This document shows, in pieces, positions 26,604-35,808 of a stretch of DNA of 64,000 bases (positions within the stretch are counted from its first letter, which is position 1; each line of letters starts with the position of its first letter). The notes beneath the pieces are model-generated. The model had not been told where the DNA came from. It saw only the letters and a program-made list of their open reading frames with translations, and ran no database searches. The DNA lies in contig CANKZU010000003.1 of NCBI GenBank assembly GCA_947488615.1, positions 62,001 to 126,000 on the forward strand, written 5' to 3'. The position numbers and the translations under genes are program-made. The DNA is from an uncultured Aurantimonas sp. (GTDB taxonomy: Bacteria; Pseudomonadota; Alphaproteobacteria; Rhizobiales; Rhizobiaceae).

Positions 26604-27041
26604 TTATCGAAGACGTGCTTTGAGTGCGGTGATGGCGAGTTCGTAACCAATCGGCCCAAACCCCACGATCATCCCAACCGCGATCGGGGCGATCAGGCTT
26701 TTGTGCCGGATTTCCTCGCGCGCATGGATGTTGGAGATATGGACCTCGACCACGGGTTTGCCAAAAAAACGGAGCGCATCGTGAATCGCCAGGGAGGTAT
26801 GCGTATAGGCGCCGGCATTGATAATGATCGCCGCGGCAGCGTCCCGCGCTTCATGGATCCACTCGACCAATTCGCCTTCATGGTTCGATTGCCGGAACAC
26901 GATGTCGAATCCGGCTTCCGATCCCGCCGTCTCGCACCGGGTCTGAACGTCCGCGAGTGTCGCGGACCCATAGATCTCCGGCTCCCTGAGGCCAAGCGTG
27001 TTCAAATTGGGTCCGTTGAGGATGTAGATCGTCGGGGTCAT
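26604..27041 (-). CDS. aroQ: Type II 3-dehydroquinate dehydratase
   Basis: Dehydrates 3-dehydroquinate to 3-dehydroshikimate in the shikimate pathway; dodecameric type II enzyme of 145 residues. Seen are the N-terminal motif [19 protein letters not shown] with the catalytic Tyr of the flexible loop, [16 protein letters not shown], and the catalytic His region [18 protein letters not shown]. It leads the aroQ-accB-accC-aat run. Confidence 0.97.
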   Translation of the reverse strand: MTPTIYILNGPNLNTLGLREPEIYGSATLADVQTRCETAGSEAGFDIVFRQSNHEGELVEWIHEARDAAAAIIINAGAYTHTSLAIHDALRFFGKPVVEVHISNIHAREEIRHKSLIAPIAVGMIVGFGPIGYELAITALKARLR

Positions 27042-27102
27042 CGATCCTCGGTGGGTTCAACAATCACGTACGGCGCCCGCACGGCATGCAAACCCCTATA
27101 GT

Positions 27103-27137
27103 GCGATAGCTGGCGCGGGGAAAGCGTCAGCTATCGC
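27103..27137 (-). terminator. 14-bp hairpin between the dsbA-like gene and aroQ
   Basis: GCGATAGCTGGCGC (27103-27116) pairs with GCGTCAGCTATCGC (27124-27137), with one G-T wobble, around a seven-base loop. It lies 23 bases after the DsbA-like stop. No long T tract follows on the minus strand; instead ACTATAGG, a possible -10 element for aroQ, follows. It may act as terminator, as promoter-region structure, or both. Confidence 0.45.
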
Positions 27138-27159
27138 CTTTCCTCGTCATCCCAAGGAT

Positions 27160-27945
27160 TCAGCAGTTTGCACTGCCGCATTTTCGAACATTGGCGATGG
27201 TGGCGGTCAGATCCGCCACGCCGACGGCCCCAGGAAGAACCTTGTCCGCGATGACGTAGGAGGGCGTGCCATTGATTGCGAGACTGCTGGCGAGTCGATC
27301 CGCTTCCTGCAGGGCCGCTTTGACGGCCGCGGATCCCATCGCCGGTCGCAGCTGTTCTTCGCTGATGCCGAAACCTTCCGCCACCGTCAGCGCTTTGACC
27401 TCGTCGGCGACACCTCGTCCGGCGAGTAGCTCACGATGGAACGCGGCATATTTTTCGGGAGCGAGTTCACGGAACGCCAGACTGACCGTCGCCGCTTCGA
27501 GCGACTGCGGTCCGAGCACCGGAATCTCCTTGAGGACGAAACGCACATTGGGGTCTTTCTCGACCAGCGCGTCCATGTCCGCCATCGCTCTTTTGCAGAA
27601 ACTGCAATTGTAGTCGAAGAATTCGACCACTGTGACATCGCCGTCGGGATTGCCGAGCGCGGTTCCTTCGGGCGTTTCGAACAGAGCCGGCCCCGTGTCG
27701 GTAATCGCCTTCTTCTGGGAGGCGAGTTGCTGCGCTGATCGCTTGGTCTCAAGCGCGTCCATCACCTCGAGAAGAACCTCGGGGTTTGTCACCAGGTAGT
27801 CGTGAACGATCTCTTCGATGGCCCGACTCTCGGCTTCACCGAAAGCAGTCTGCGCCGGTTTTGCGGTCATCGTTTGCTGGGCGCTGGCGGGCGCGGAGAA
27901 AGCGATCGCCAGTACGGCGGCAGCGAGAAGCTTGATTTTGGTCAC
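27160..27945 (-). CDS. DsbA family periplasmic thiol oxidoreductase (ScsC-like)
   Basis: A 261-residue protein with a signal peptide (MTKIKLLAAAVLAIAFSAPA, cleavage after ASAQ). An N-terminal helical region (EIVHDYLVTNPEVLLEVMDAL) resembles the oligomerisation domain of ScsC-type proteins. The thioredoxin core has the CSFC active site in FFDYNCSFCKRAM and the cis-Pro in INGTPSYVI. It probably forms or isomerises disulfides in secreted proteins. It ends CGSANC, two additional C-terminal cysteines. It follows the M48 protease gene, with a 24-base gap. Confidence 0.92.
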   Translation of the reverse strand: MTKIKLLAAAVLAIAFSAPASAQQTMTAKPAQTAFGEAESRAIEEIVHDYLVTNPEVLLEVMDALETKRSAQQLASQKKAITDTGPALFETPEGTALGNPDGDVTVVEFFDYNCSFCKRAMADMDALVEKDPNVRFVLKEIPVLGPQSLEAATVSLAFRELAPEKYAAFHRELLAGRGVADEVKALTVAEGFGISEEQLRPAMGSAAVKAALQEADRLASSLAINGTPSYVIADKVLPGAVGVADLTATIANVRKCGSANC

Positions 27946-27969
27946 GAGAGGGCGATTCCTTCTGGATCG

Positions 27970-29352
27970 TCAGCGAGTCTTGGTCTGGATGATGTCCTGT
28001 ACCTTCAGCCATGCGGGGGAGCCGGGCTTCAGTTTCTGCTGGGCGCGCGTGGCGAAAATCTTCGCCTGGCGGAATGAGCCAGCGTGCCAGTAGCCCTCGG
28101 CGGTGGCAAGCTCCGCGCGGCCGACATCACCGAGATGGCCATAGGCCATGGCGAGAAACCGATAAGCGACGGAGTTGACCGGGTCGGTCTGCAGGCCAGA
28201 TTGGATCAAACCCACAGCCTTGTCCATCTGCGAGCGATCCCCGCCGGTGACGAGCGCCTGACCGACCTCCGCCTTGAGGATGCCCGAGCCGCTCTTGTCG
28301 AGCTTGACGGCCTTGGAAAACGCGGCTGCCGCTTCCTGCCAACGGCCGGCATCCATCAAAATCTCGCCACGCATCTCGTGAAACCACGGGCTGTTCGGCT
28401 GGGCCGCGATCAAAGCATCGATCTTTTGCAGGGCTGTCGCAGGTGAGCCGGACAGATGCGTCGCGATGGCGTCGCCATACAGTGCGGCTAGGCCGCGCGG
28501 ATTGCGGGCGAACAGGCGCCGAACATCGGAGGCTCCGCCATTGTAGGCAGCGATCTTGGCCCGTGCCAGATCATGCCGCTGAGCCAGGCCCGGCGAATCC
28601 TGGCGACCGAAATCAGGACTTTCCTCCGCGACCTGCTTCAGAGCCGCGATGCGCTCGCGCGGCAAAGGATGCGACGATAGATAGTTGCCCGAACGTCCGC
28701 TGGCGAAAAGGTTGTTGCGATCGAGAGTCTCGAATGTCTCCAAAAGCCCTTTTCCCGACTGACCGGTTTTTCGCAGATAGGTCAGCGCAGCCCGGTCGGC
28801 GGTCGATTCCTCGCCGCGCTGATAGCTGAGCAACCCCCGTCGCGCGAGATCGCCGCCACCGGCCATCAGGCCGGCTCCGGCTTGCGCCGCTCCGCGCGCG
28901 CCCGATGACGCACCGGCCACCGCGACGCCGGCGCCGAGCAGTCCGGCGACGATGGCAATCGTCTTGGCGCGTTCCAATTGCTGGCGCAGTCGCTGTTGGT
29001 GGCCGCCCGCCAGATGCCCGATCTCGTGGGCGAGAATGCCGATCAGCTGGTTGGGCGTCTCGGTCGCTACGATTGCCCCGGTGTTGACGAAAATCCGGCG
29101 ACCGGCGACGAAGGCGTTGAAGCTGCCGGAGTTGACCAGGACGATCTCGATGCCCGAGCGGGACAATCCCGCGGCCTTGAGGATCGGCTTCGCGTAATCG
29201 CTGATGAGCGCTTCGATTTCCGCGTCACGGACCACGGGAAGGCTGGCCTTTTCGCTCCGTGCGGCCTCGGCCGCGACCGGGGCCAGTGCGACGGAAAGGG
29301 CGACGGCGATCGCGGTCAAACGGGCCGACACGCGGTGGGGCGACAAATTCAT
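27970..29352 (-). CDS. M48 family periplasmic metalloprotease with TPR repeats (BepA-like)
   Basis: A 460-residue protein with a signal peptide (MNLSPHRVSARLTAIAVALS, cleavage after AEAA). The zinc site is HEIGH (GILAHEIGHLAGGHQQ), with the third ligand in RGEESTADRAAL. The C-terminal half (about 290-460) holds tetratricopeptide repeats such as WFHEMRGEILMDAGRWQEAA. This is the architecture of E. coli BepA, which monitors assembly of outer-membrane proteins. I took the ATG at 29352 because AGAGGA lies six bases upstream; an earlier start at 29379 is possible. It probably forms a two-gene unit with the DsbA-like gene. Confidence 0.92.
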   Translation of the reverse strand: MNLSPHRVSARLTAIAVALSVALAPVAAEAARSEKASLPVVRDAEIEALISDYAKPILKAAGLSRSGIEIVLVNSGSFNAFVAGRRIFVNTGAIVATETPNQLIGILAHEIGHLAGGHQQRLRQQLERAKTIAIVAGLLGAGVAVAGASSGARGAAQAGAGLMAGGGDLARRGLLSYQRGEESTADRAALTYLRKTGQSGKGLLETFETLDRNNLFASGRSGNYLSSHPLPRERIAALKQVAEESPDFGRQDSPGLAQRHDLARAKIAAYNGGASDVRRLFARNPRGLAALYGDAIATHLSGSPATALQKIDALIAAQPNSPWFHEMRGEILMDAGRWQEAAAAFSKAVKLDKSGSGILKAEVGQALVTGGDRSQMDKAVGLIQSGLQTDPVNSVAYRFLAMAYGHLGDVGRAELATAEGYWHAGSFRQAKIFATRAQQKLKPGSPAWLKVQDIIQTKTR

Positions 29353-29490
29353 GCTACGTCCTCTTCCAAACCCGGCCATTCAAGCGGATATCTTCGCCGG
29401 ATCAAAAGGGCCGAACTCCCGCTGTTCCGGCACTCCAATCCGGCGAATTCGAGGCGAAACTGGAATGAAACAGTGTCCGATCTGCTCACA

Positions 29491-30642
29491 ATGACGGCAT
29501 CCCGGCGGTCGGACATCGATCCGTTTCGCGCGATGGACGTGCTGGCCGAGGCCAATCGGATGATCGCGCGAGGAGATTCGGTCCTCTCGCTGGCTGTCGG
29601 ACAACCGGCGGCGCCGGCGCCGGAAATCGCGCGCGCCGCCGCACGGCGTATGCTCGATCATGGTCGCATCGCCTATACGGACGCTCTCGGCCGGCGCGAT
29701 TTGCGCGAGCGGATTGCGCGGCATTATGGCGAGGCTTACGGGCAGTCGCTCGACGCGGACCGTATCATGGTCACGACCGGCTCGTCGGCGGGTTTCAACC
29801 TGGCCTTTCTCGCCGCCTTCGACCCCGGCGACCGAATTGCCATCGCCGCTCCGGGCTATCCCGCCTATCGCAACATCCTCCGCGCGCTCGGCCTGGTTCC
29901 GGTCGAAATCGAAGTCGATCGATCGACCGAATACGTGTTCACGGCAGAGCATTTGCGCCGCGCTCACGAGGCGGGGCCGGTCGCCGGCGTCCTCGTGGCA
30001 AGTCCGGCCAATCCGACAGGCACCATGACGCCGCGCGAGGAATTGCGGCGGCTGGTCGAATATGCGGATGCTCAGGGCATCCGGTTCATCTCGGATGAAA
30101 TCTATCATGGCCTGGCCTACGGCAAGGCGGAGGCGACGGCGCTGGAATTCTCGCAGCGACCGATCGTCGTCAACTCCTTCTCGAAATACTACTGCATGAC
30201 CGGTTGGCGGATCGGCTGGCTGGTGCTGCCGCCGGATCTGATGCGCGCGGCCGAGCGGATCGGCCAGAGCCTCTACATCTCGGCGCCCGAGCTTTCGCAG
30301 GTCGCCGCAACGGGCGTGTTCGATGCGAGAGACGAGCTGGACCGGGTTCGCGATGGCTATGTGCGCAACCGTGATCTTCTGATCGAGAGCCTTCCGTCGC
30401 TCGGTTTCCGTGACATCGCGCCGATCGACGGCGCCTTCTATGCCTATGCGGCCATCCCGGAGGGCGAGGCCAGTTCGACCGCTTTCGCCAAGGCCATCCT
30501 CGAAAACTGCCATGTCGCGATCACCCCCGGCACGGACTTCGATCCACGCCGCGGCGAGAGATTCGTTCGGCTCTCCTATGCCTGCGACCACGCGACGCTG
30601 GCCGAAGCCTTGAATCGAATCGCGGCGAATTCCGTCCGTTAG
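29491..30642 (+). CDS. PLP-dependent class I/II aminotransferase
   Basis: A 383-residue fold type I aminotransferase. The PLP Lys is in NSFSKYYCMTGWRIGWLV; other cofactor contacts are in TTGSSAGFNLAF, ASPANPTGTMTP and ISDEIYHGLAYG. The amino donor and acceptor are not evident; it resembles aspartate/aromatic-type enzymes of rhizobia. The ATG at 29491 lacks a good ribosome site. A GTG at 29473 with an upstream GGAA would add six residues and may be the true start. It is transcribed divergently from the M48 protease gene and towards rne. Confidence 0.88.
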   Translation: MTASRRSDIDPFRAMDVLAEANRMIARGDSVLSLAVGQPAAPAPEIARAAARRMLDHGRIAYTDALGRRDLRERIARHYGEAYGQSLDADRIMVTTGSSAGFNLAFLAAFDPGDRIAIAAPGYPAYRNILRALGLVPVEIEVDRSTEYVFTAEHLRRAHEAGPVAGVLVASPANPTGTMTPREELRRLVEYADAQGIRFISDEIYHGLAYGKAEATALEFSQRPIVVNSFSKYYCMTGWRIGWLVLPPDLMRAAERIGQSLYISAPELSQVAATGVFDARDELDRVRDGYVRNRDLLIESLPSLGFRDIAPIDGAFYAYAAIPEGEASSTAFAKAILENCHVAITPGTDFDPRRGERFVRLSYACDHATLAEALNRIAANSVR

Positions 30643-30670
30643 GTACCGCCAGCCTCGCTTGCCAACAGAA

Positions 30671-30698
30671 ACGGGCGGCCCCTTGCGAGGCCGCCCGT
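30671..30698. terminator. Bidirectional terminator between aminotransferase and rne
   Basis: A perfect 10-bp stem (ACGGGCGGCC at 30671-30680 with GGCCGCCCGT at 30689-30698) and an eight-base loop. On the plus strand it is followed by TGTCTTTA and on the minus strand by TTTCTGTT. It lies between the two convergent stop codons and can serve both. Confidence 0.8.
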
Positions 30699-30756
30699 TG
30701 TCTTTATGCGTTGCAGTGGACGGAGAGGCACGATAGCCGCGCCGCGCCGCGTGGGC

Positions 30757-33594
30757 TCAGAAGAACGAGCGCCGCGCCCACCAGCCGGTTCGCCGTGGTT
30801 TCTCCGCGGTGTCGCTGGTTTCCTTCGTCGTGTCGGTGGATGTCACCACCGGCTCACCGGACTCCTCGCCCTGGGTTTCGCGCACATCGTCATTGGCCGC
30901 GGGGGCGGGGGAGCCCATCTCTTGGTCGGCCATCTCGCTCGGTGCGGCTTCCAGTGTTTCGTGCGAAGCGGATTCCGCAGCCGGAGCCGACTCCTCCGGC
31001 GCAGCGATTGCGGCCTCGTGCCCAGCATCTTCGCCGGTAGTCGCGTCAGACCTGACTTCCGGCTCCTCAGCCGCATCCGCAGCGACTGGCTGGAGCGGGG
31101 CCGAAGGGACTGCCTCGACGTGCGGCACGGCAACAGTATCGCCCGATTCCTCGGCGTTCACGCGCTGGGCCTCCTGCGGAGCGTCGACCCCCGCCTCGGT
31201 CCCGTCGTCCGCACCGCCGGTCTCATCACGATTGCGACGACCGCCACGCCGTCCCCGGCGCCGGCGTTTGCGTCCCCGATCGGAATCATCGTCGCTGCGA
31301 CCGGCGGAATGGTCCTCGTCCGCCGATTCCTCATCGGCGTTGCTGTCGGTCTCCGGCTCGGACTGGTCGCTTTCAGCAGAAACCGTCTCGTCGTCGCTCT
31401 CACCCCGCCGCTTGCGCCGCCTACGGCGTCTGCGCTTGCCACCTTCGGAACTATCCGAGTCGGTCTGTTCGACCGTTTCCTCAACGCTTTCAGGCGACTT
31501 GCGGGCAGCTTCCTCGTCAGCCGCTTCGTCCAAAGCGTCGATCTCGGCTGCCGCCACCGATTCAAGGTTGACGACGTCGGACAGGATCTCTGGCTTCGCT
31601 GCCTCGCTGCCATGCTCGATGGCGAGGCTTTGGTGACCGGCGCTCTGATCCGCGGCGATGATGAGGCGCAGGCCGTAGTGGCGTTCCAGCTCTTCGATCC
31701 GCTGGCGCTTTTCATTGAGGACGTAGAGGGCGGTCGCCGTCGGAACCTTGACGATCAGGTCGTGGCTCGAATGCTTCTGGAGGTGTTCCTCGATAGTGCG
31801 CAGGACATGCAGCGCGGAGGAGGAGGCCGAACGGATGTGGCCGGCGCCTTCGCAGACCGGGCAGGGCTGCATGGTGGATTCGAGCACGCTGGCGCGGATG
31901 CGCTGGCGACTCATTTCCAGAAGGCCGAAATGCGAGATGCTGCCGACCTGGATGCGCGCCCGATCGCTCTTCAGGCAATCTTTGATCTTCTTCTCGACCG
32001 TCCGGTTGTTGCGCTTTTCCTCCATGTCGATGAAGTCGATGACGATCAGACCGGCGAGATCGCGCAGACGGAGCTGCCGCGCGACTTCCTCGGCGGCCTC
32101 CATATTGGTCTGGAAAGCCGTATCCTCGATCGAGTGCTCGCGCGTCGAGCGTCCCGAATTGACGTCGATGGCGACCAATGCCTCGGTCTGATTGATGATG
32201 ATATACCCGCCGGACTTCAGCGTGACATGCGGATGCACCATCTTTTCAAGCTGCGATTCGATGCCCTGGCGCGCGAAGATCGGCGTCTGATCCCGGTAGG
32301 GCTGCACGACCTTCGCTTGGCTCGGCATCAGCATCCGCATGAAGTCCTTGGCTTCACGGTAGCCGGCCTCGCCGGCGACGAGGATCTCGTCGATATCCTT
32401 GTTATAGAGGTCGCGGATAGATCGCTTGATCAGACTGCCCTCTTCGTAGACCAGCGCCGGGGCGATCGACGACAGCGTCAGATTGCGGACGGTCTCCCAC
32501 AACCGCATCAGATACTCGTAGTCGCGCTTGACCTCGGGCTTCGTCCGGTTCGCGCCGGCGGTGCGCAGGATGATGCCCATGCCCTTCGGCACGTCGAGAT
32601 CGCGTACGACATCCTTCAGACGCTTGCGGTCGGACGCGTTGGTGATCTTGCGGGAAATGCCGCCGCCGCGTGCCGTATTCGGCATCAGAACCGAATAGCG
32701 GCCGGCGAGGGACAGGTAGGTGGTCAGCGCCGCGCCCTTGTTGCCGCGTTCCTCCTTGACCACCTGGACCAGCAGAATCTGACGCCGCTTGATGACTTCC
32801 TGGATCTTGTATTGGCGGCGCGGCCGGCTCTGGCGAACCGGGACCTCCTCCATCGCGTCCTCGGAGCCGATTTCGTCGATCTGCTCCGATTCGTCGCCGT
32901 TCGCCTCTTCATTGACGTCGTCGTCGCCTGACGAGCGGCCGCGACCGCGCCGAGCCCTGCTGCTGCGACGACCGCGTTGCGAGCGACCAGAGGTCGGCTC
33001 GTCGCCGCCGTCAGAATCGCCGTCGTCGGACTGCGCAGTGGCACCTACGCCCTCCTCGGTGTCCGATTCGGCCGCGGCGTCACCAGCCGACCCGCCTTGC
33101 GGCGTCTCGGCGGCCTCCGCGTCGGGCAAGTCCCGGTCTTCGGATGATTCGCCGATGTCGCCCGACGCGGTTTCGCCGTCTTGCGATTCGACAGTCTCCG
33201 AGATGCTTTCCTCGTCGCTGCGCTCAGCCGCCTTGGTCCGCGATCCTCTGCGGCTACGGCCACGGCTGGGACGAGGCTCGTCGGCCTCTTCCTCTTCCTC
33301 CTGGACGCGGGCGAGTTCTTCGTCGATCAACGCCTGCCGGTCGGCCTTGGGGATCTGATAGTAGTCCGGATGGATTTCGCTGAAGGCAAGAAAGCCGTGG
33401 CGGTTGCCGCCATATTCGACGAATGCGGCCTGCAGTGACGGCTCGACCCGTGTCACTTTCGCCAGATAGATGTTTCCTTTGAGCTGCTTCTTGTGCTCCG
33501 ATTCGAAATCGAATTCCTCGATCCGACTACCGCGGACGACGACGACCCGCGTCTCCTCCTGGTGGGACGCGTCGATCAGCATTTTGTTTGCCAT
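30757..33594 (-). CDS. rne: Ribonuclease E
   Basis: The main endoribonuclease of the degradosome, 945 residues. The N-terminal S1 domain (residues about 36-280) is split by a long low-complexity insertion (about 100-260) rich in Glu, Asp, Ser and Arg, as in other alphaproteobacteria. The 5' sensor and DNase I-like catalytic region follows, with the metal-binding Asp residues in VAIDVNSGRST and LIVIDFIDME. The zinc-link CPVCEGAGH is present. The C-terminal third is a disordered acidic/basic scaffold with RRRRRRRKRR patches, ending in the short Trp/Arg/Phe tail WWARRSFF conserved in this group. A leader of several hundred bases lies upstream and may serve autoregulation. Confidence 0.96.
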   Translation of the reverse strand: MANKMLIDASHQEETRVVVVRGSRIEEFDFESEHKKQLKGNIYLAKVTRVEPSLQAAFVEYGGNRHGFLAFSEIHPDYYQIPKADRQALIDEELARVQEEEEEADEPRPSRGRSRRGSRTKAAERSDEESISETVESQDGETASGDIGESSEDRDLPDAEAAETPQGGSAGDAAAESDTEEGVGATAQSDDGDSDGGDEPTSGRSQRGRRSSRARRGRGRSSGDDDVNEEANGDESEQIDEIGSEDAMEEVPVRQSRPRRQYKIQEVIKRRQILLVQVVKEERGNKGAALTTYLSLAGRYSVLMPNTARGGGISRKITNASDRKRLKDVVRDLDVPKGMGIILRTAGANRTKPEVKRDYEYLMRLWETVRNLTLSSIAPALVYEEGSLIKRSIRDLYNKDIDEILVAGEAGYREAKDFMRMLMPSQAKVVQPYRDQTPIFARQGIESQLEKMVHPHVTLKSGGYIIINQTEALVAIDVNSGRSTREHSIEDTAFQTNMEAAEEVARQLRLRDLAGLIVIDFIDMEEKRNNRTVEKKIKDCLKSDRARIQVGSISHFGLLEMSRQRIRASVLESTMQPCPVCEGAGHIRSASSSALHVLRTIEEHLQKHSSHDLIVKVPTATALYVLNEKRQRIEELERHYGLRLIIAADQSAGHQSLAIEHGSEAAKPEILSDVVNLESVAAAEIDALDEAADEEAARKSPESVEETVEQTDSDSSEGGKRRRRRRRKRRGESDDETVSAESDQSEPETDSNADEESADEDHSAGRSDDDSDRGRKRRRRGRRGGRRNRDETGGADDGTEAGVDAPQEAQRVNAEESGDTVAVPHVEAVPSAPLQPVAADAAEEPEVRSDATTGEDAGHEAAIAAPEESAPAAESASHETLEAAPSEMADQEMGSPAPAANDDVRETQGEESGEPVVTSTDTTKETSDTAEKPRRTGWWARRSFF

Positions 33595-34330
33595 GAATGG
33601 ACTCCCGGGCGCTCGTGCCGGGTCGTGACGAGGCGTGTGAAGCCTGCGGGACGACCGAGGGGCGCGAGCCCGTAAGGGTCATGATTCGCTGACGTTCCTC
33701 TCCACGCGGCGACGACCGTCCGGCCCGTGAAGGGCTGGCGATGAACGTCGGGCTATAAGCGGAGGCTGACGACAAAATCACGACCTGCAACAATTGGATG
33801 GCCGCTGTAGCGGCCGACGAAACGCGCGGACCGGCTGCTGTTTCGAACAGGGCGCATCCGCATCGTTGGAAAATCGTCTGGAGTTGCACTCCAGTATCGA
33901 TTGAAAATCTTCCGAGAAGCTGATGACCGGTGTCGATGCCGCCAAGGATCCAAGTGCCGCAACCGCTGCAATCAGACGCTGGCGTCCACTGGCGGTTCCG
34001 CTTTCGACCCGACGACGACACGGTCCTCCCGCCATAGTCAGCCTCGTCTGCGCTTTTATGCTGGCCGGGGGCAAGAAACAAGGGGAACATCGTAATGTAG
34101 CGTAGCGCATCACCGATCTGCCAAGGCCAACGCAAGCTTTGGCCGCTAGCGAACGGCAAGAGCAAGAAAAGCCTGTCCCGGTCTTCCAGGGCAGGCGATG
34201 GTGCGCGCGGGAGCATGGTCGAACCCGATGCGGCTTCCGCCCCAGTCTGATCATCTTTATGGCGTTCGACCAGGTGAGGGCAGGGTCGAAGGTCGGCTCC
34301 GCATCGGCTGAGTGCGGCGAGGATTATCAG
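33595..34330. other. Long gap between divergent rne and amidase genes
   Basis: About 736 bases without a gene I can support. On the rne side it may encode a long 5' untranslated leader, as known for rne in other bacteria. A 6-bp hairpin (CTGGAG at 33878-33883, CTCCAG at 33889-33894) is visible. Open frames here lack recognisable domains and run into the amidase or rne in other phases. Promoters for both genes must lie here, but I find no convincing -35/-10 pair. Confidence 0.5.
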
Positions 34331-35641
34331 ATGGGAGCAGGGGCTGGATCGAGGGGCATGACAGGCTTCGTCCAAACACTGGTTTCCGGCTGTCGGGGAT
34401 TGCTGCCGGTCGCGGCGTTGGTGCTGCTTGCGATCTTCGCCTGGCGGGGGGAGGCGAGCGCTCGGGACCTGGTCATCACCGGCATGAGCCAGAGTACCGA
34501 AAAGGGCGAATATACCGCGTCCTTCGTTCTGCGAGGCAAGCCCCAGACCCGCATACTGCGGCTTGCCAATCCCGATCGGATCGCGCTCGACTTCATCGAT
34601 ACGCTTTCGGCCGCCCCGATCGCGGCGCCGCCGCGCAACGGTCTCGTCGAGAGCATCCGCCACGGGCTCGTCTCCAACAACCGCTATCGTTTCATCTTTC
34701 GCCTCAAGCGACAGGCATTCGCCGCGATCCGGACCGAGGAAAGGCCGGACGGGCAGGTCATCGTCCTGTCAATTCAGCCGTCGGATGCGGCGCGCGAGCC
34801 CTTGGCGTCCGTCGAAATACCGGGCGCAAAGCCCGATGCCGCCGATTCGAAACAGCACGCGGCGAAGCCCGAACGGCAGCTGACGATCGTGCTCGATCCC
34901 GGCCACGGCGGAATCGATAACGGCGCGGTGTCGCGCTCCGGCACCCATGAGAAGGAGATCAATCTCGAACTGGCGTTCGCCCTGAGGGATTCGCTGCTCG
35001 CCAAGGGCGGCGTCAAAGTGGTTTTGACGCGCGAAGACGACACCTTCATTACATTGGACGAGCGGGCTGCCGTCGGCCGTCGGGAACGGGCCGACCTTTT
35101 TATCTCGATCCACGCCGATTCGATTCGCCAATCCGCCTTACGCGGCGCGACGGTCTATACGCTTTCGGAAACGGCGTCGGACGAGCTGTCGCGGCAGGTC
35201 GCCGCCGGGGAAAATGCCTCCGACCGCTTTGCCGGCGAGGAATGGCAGCAGGAAAAACCGGACGTCTTCGACATTCTTCTCGATCTTACGCGCCGGGAGA
35301 CGGTCAGCTTTTCGGAGCACTTTGCGGCATCACTCGTCCACGATCTGGCCACGCGCGAGATACGCCTAATCAATCGACCCAAGCGGTCGGCGGGTTTCAA
35401 GGTTCTGAAAGCGCCGGATGTTCCCTCTGTCCTGGTCGAATTCGGTTTTCTTTCCAACCGACAGGACGAAAAGCTCTTGCTGGATGATGCCTGGCGCGAG
35501 GAGGTGGCCGCGGCGACGGCGGATGCGGTGATGAATTTTTTCGGGGGAGCGGAGGAGAAGTCTCAAGGAGGCTGCACTGCGGTCGGCGAGTGTGGTAAAT
35601 CGACAACGACGACGGCAATTGATCCACCGAAAGCCGATTGA
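34331..35641 (+). CDS. amiC: N-acetylmuramoyl-L-alanine amidase (AmiC-like)
   Basis: Periplasmic zinc amidase that cleaves the bond between MurNAc and the stem peptide to split daughter cells. The 436 residues have an N-terminal signal or anchor segment (LLPVAALVLLAIFAW), an AMIN domain (about 50-155, SFVLRGKPQTRILRLANPDRI in part) for septal targeting and an Amidase_3 domain. Zinc ligands are in LDPGHGGIDNGAV, in KEINLELAFAL and in FISIHADS; the catalytic Glu lies in VLVEFGFLSN. I took the ATG at 34331 with GAGG eight bases before it; 34358 is an alternative. It is followed by PBP1a, the conserved rne-amiC-mrcA-prfB order. Confidence 0.93.
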   Translation: MGAGAGSRGMTGFVQTLVSGCRGLLPVAALVLLAIFAWRGEASARDLVITGMSQSTEKGEYTASFVLRGKPQTRILRLANPDRIALDFIDTLSAAPIAAPPRNGLVESIRHGLVSNNRYRFIFRLKRQAFAAIRTEERPDGQVIVLSIQPSDAAREPLASVEIPGAKPDAADSKQHAAKPERQLTIVLDPGHGGIDNGAVSRSGTHEKEINLELAFALRDSLLAKGGVKVVLTREDDTFITLDERAAVGRRERADLFISIHADSIRQSALRGATVYTLSETASDELSRQVAAGENASDRFAGEEWQQEKPDVFDILLDLTRRETVSFSEHFAASLVHDLATREIRLINRPKRSAGFKVLKAPDVPSVLVEFGFLSNRQDEKLLLDDAWREEVAAATADAVMNFFGGAEEKSQGGCTAVGECGKSTTTTAIDPPKAD

Positions 35642-35808
35642 GTTCACGGCCTTGCCGCAATTGCCGACAACAAGGTTCATGCATTGAATGCGGATACGGG
35701 CAATCGTTCGTCCAGACCGTATTTATGGACCTGCTGGATGGCCAATCGGCGCCATGATCGGGTAGGAGACCGAACCGGAGTGTCGCACCTGGGGCGGACG
35801 GAGTTTTT

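Noticed and set aside
30706..32931. A 741-codon open frame on the plus strand antisense to rne
   Set aside because: RNase E on the other strand has all its catalytic motifs; the antisense frame is composition-driven, with no domain or ribosome site.
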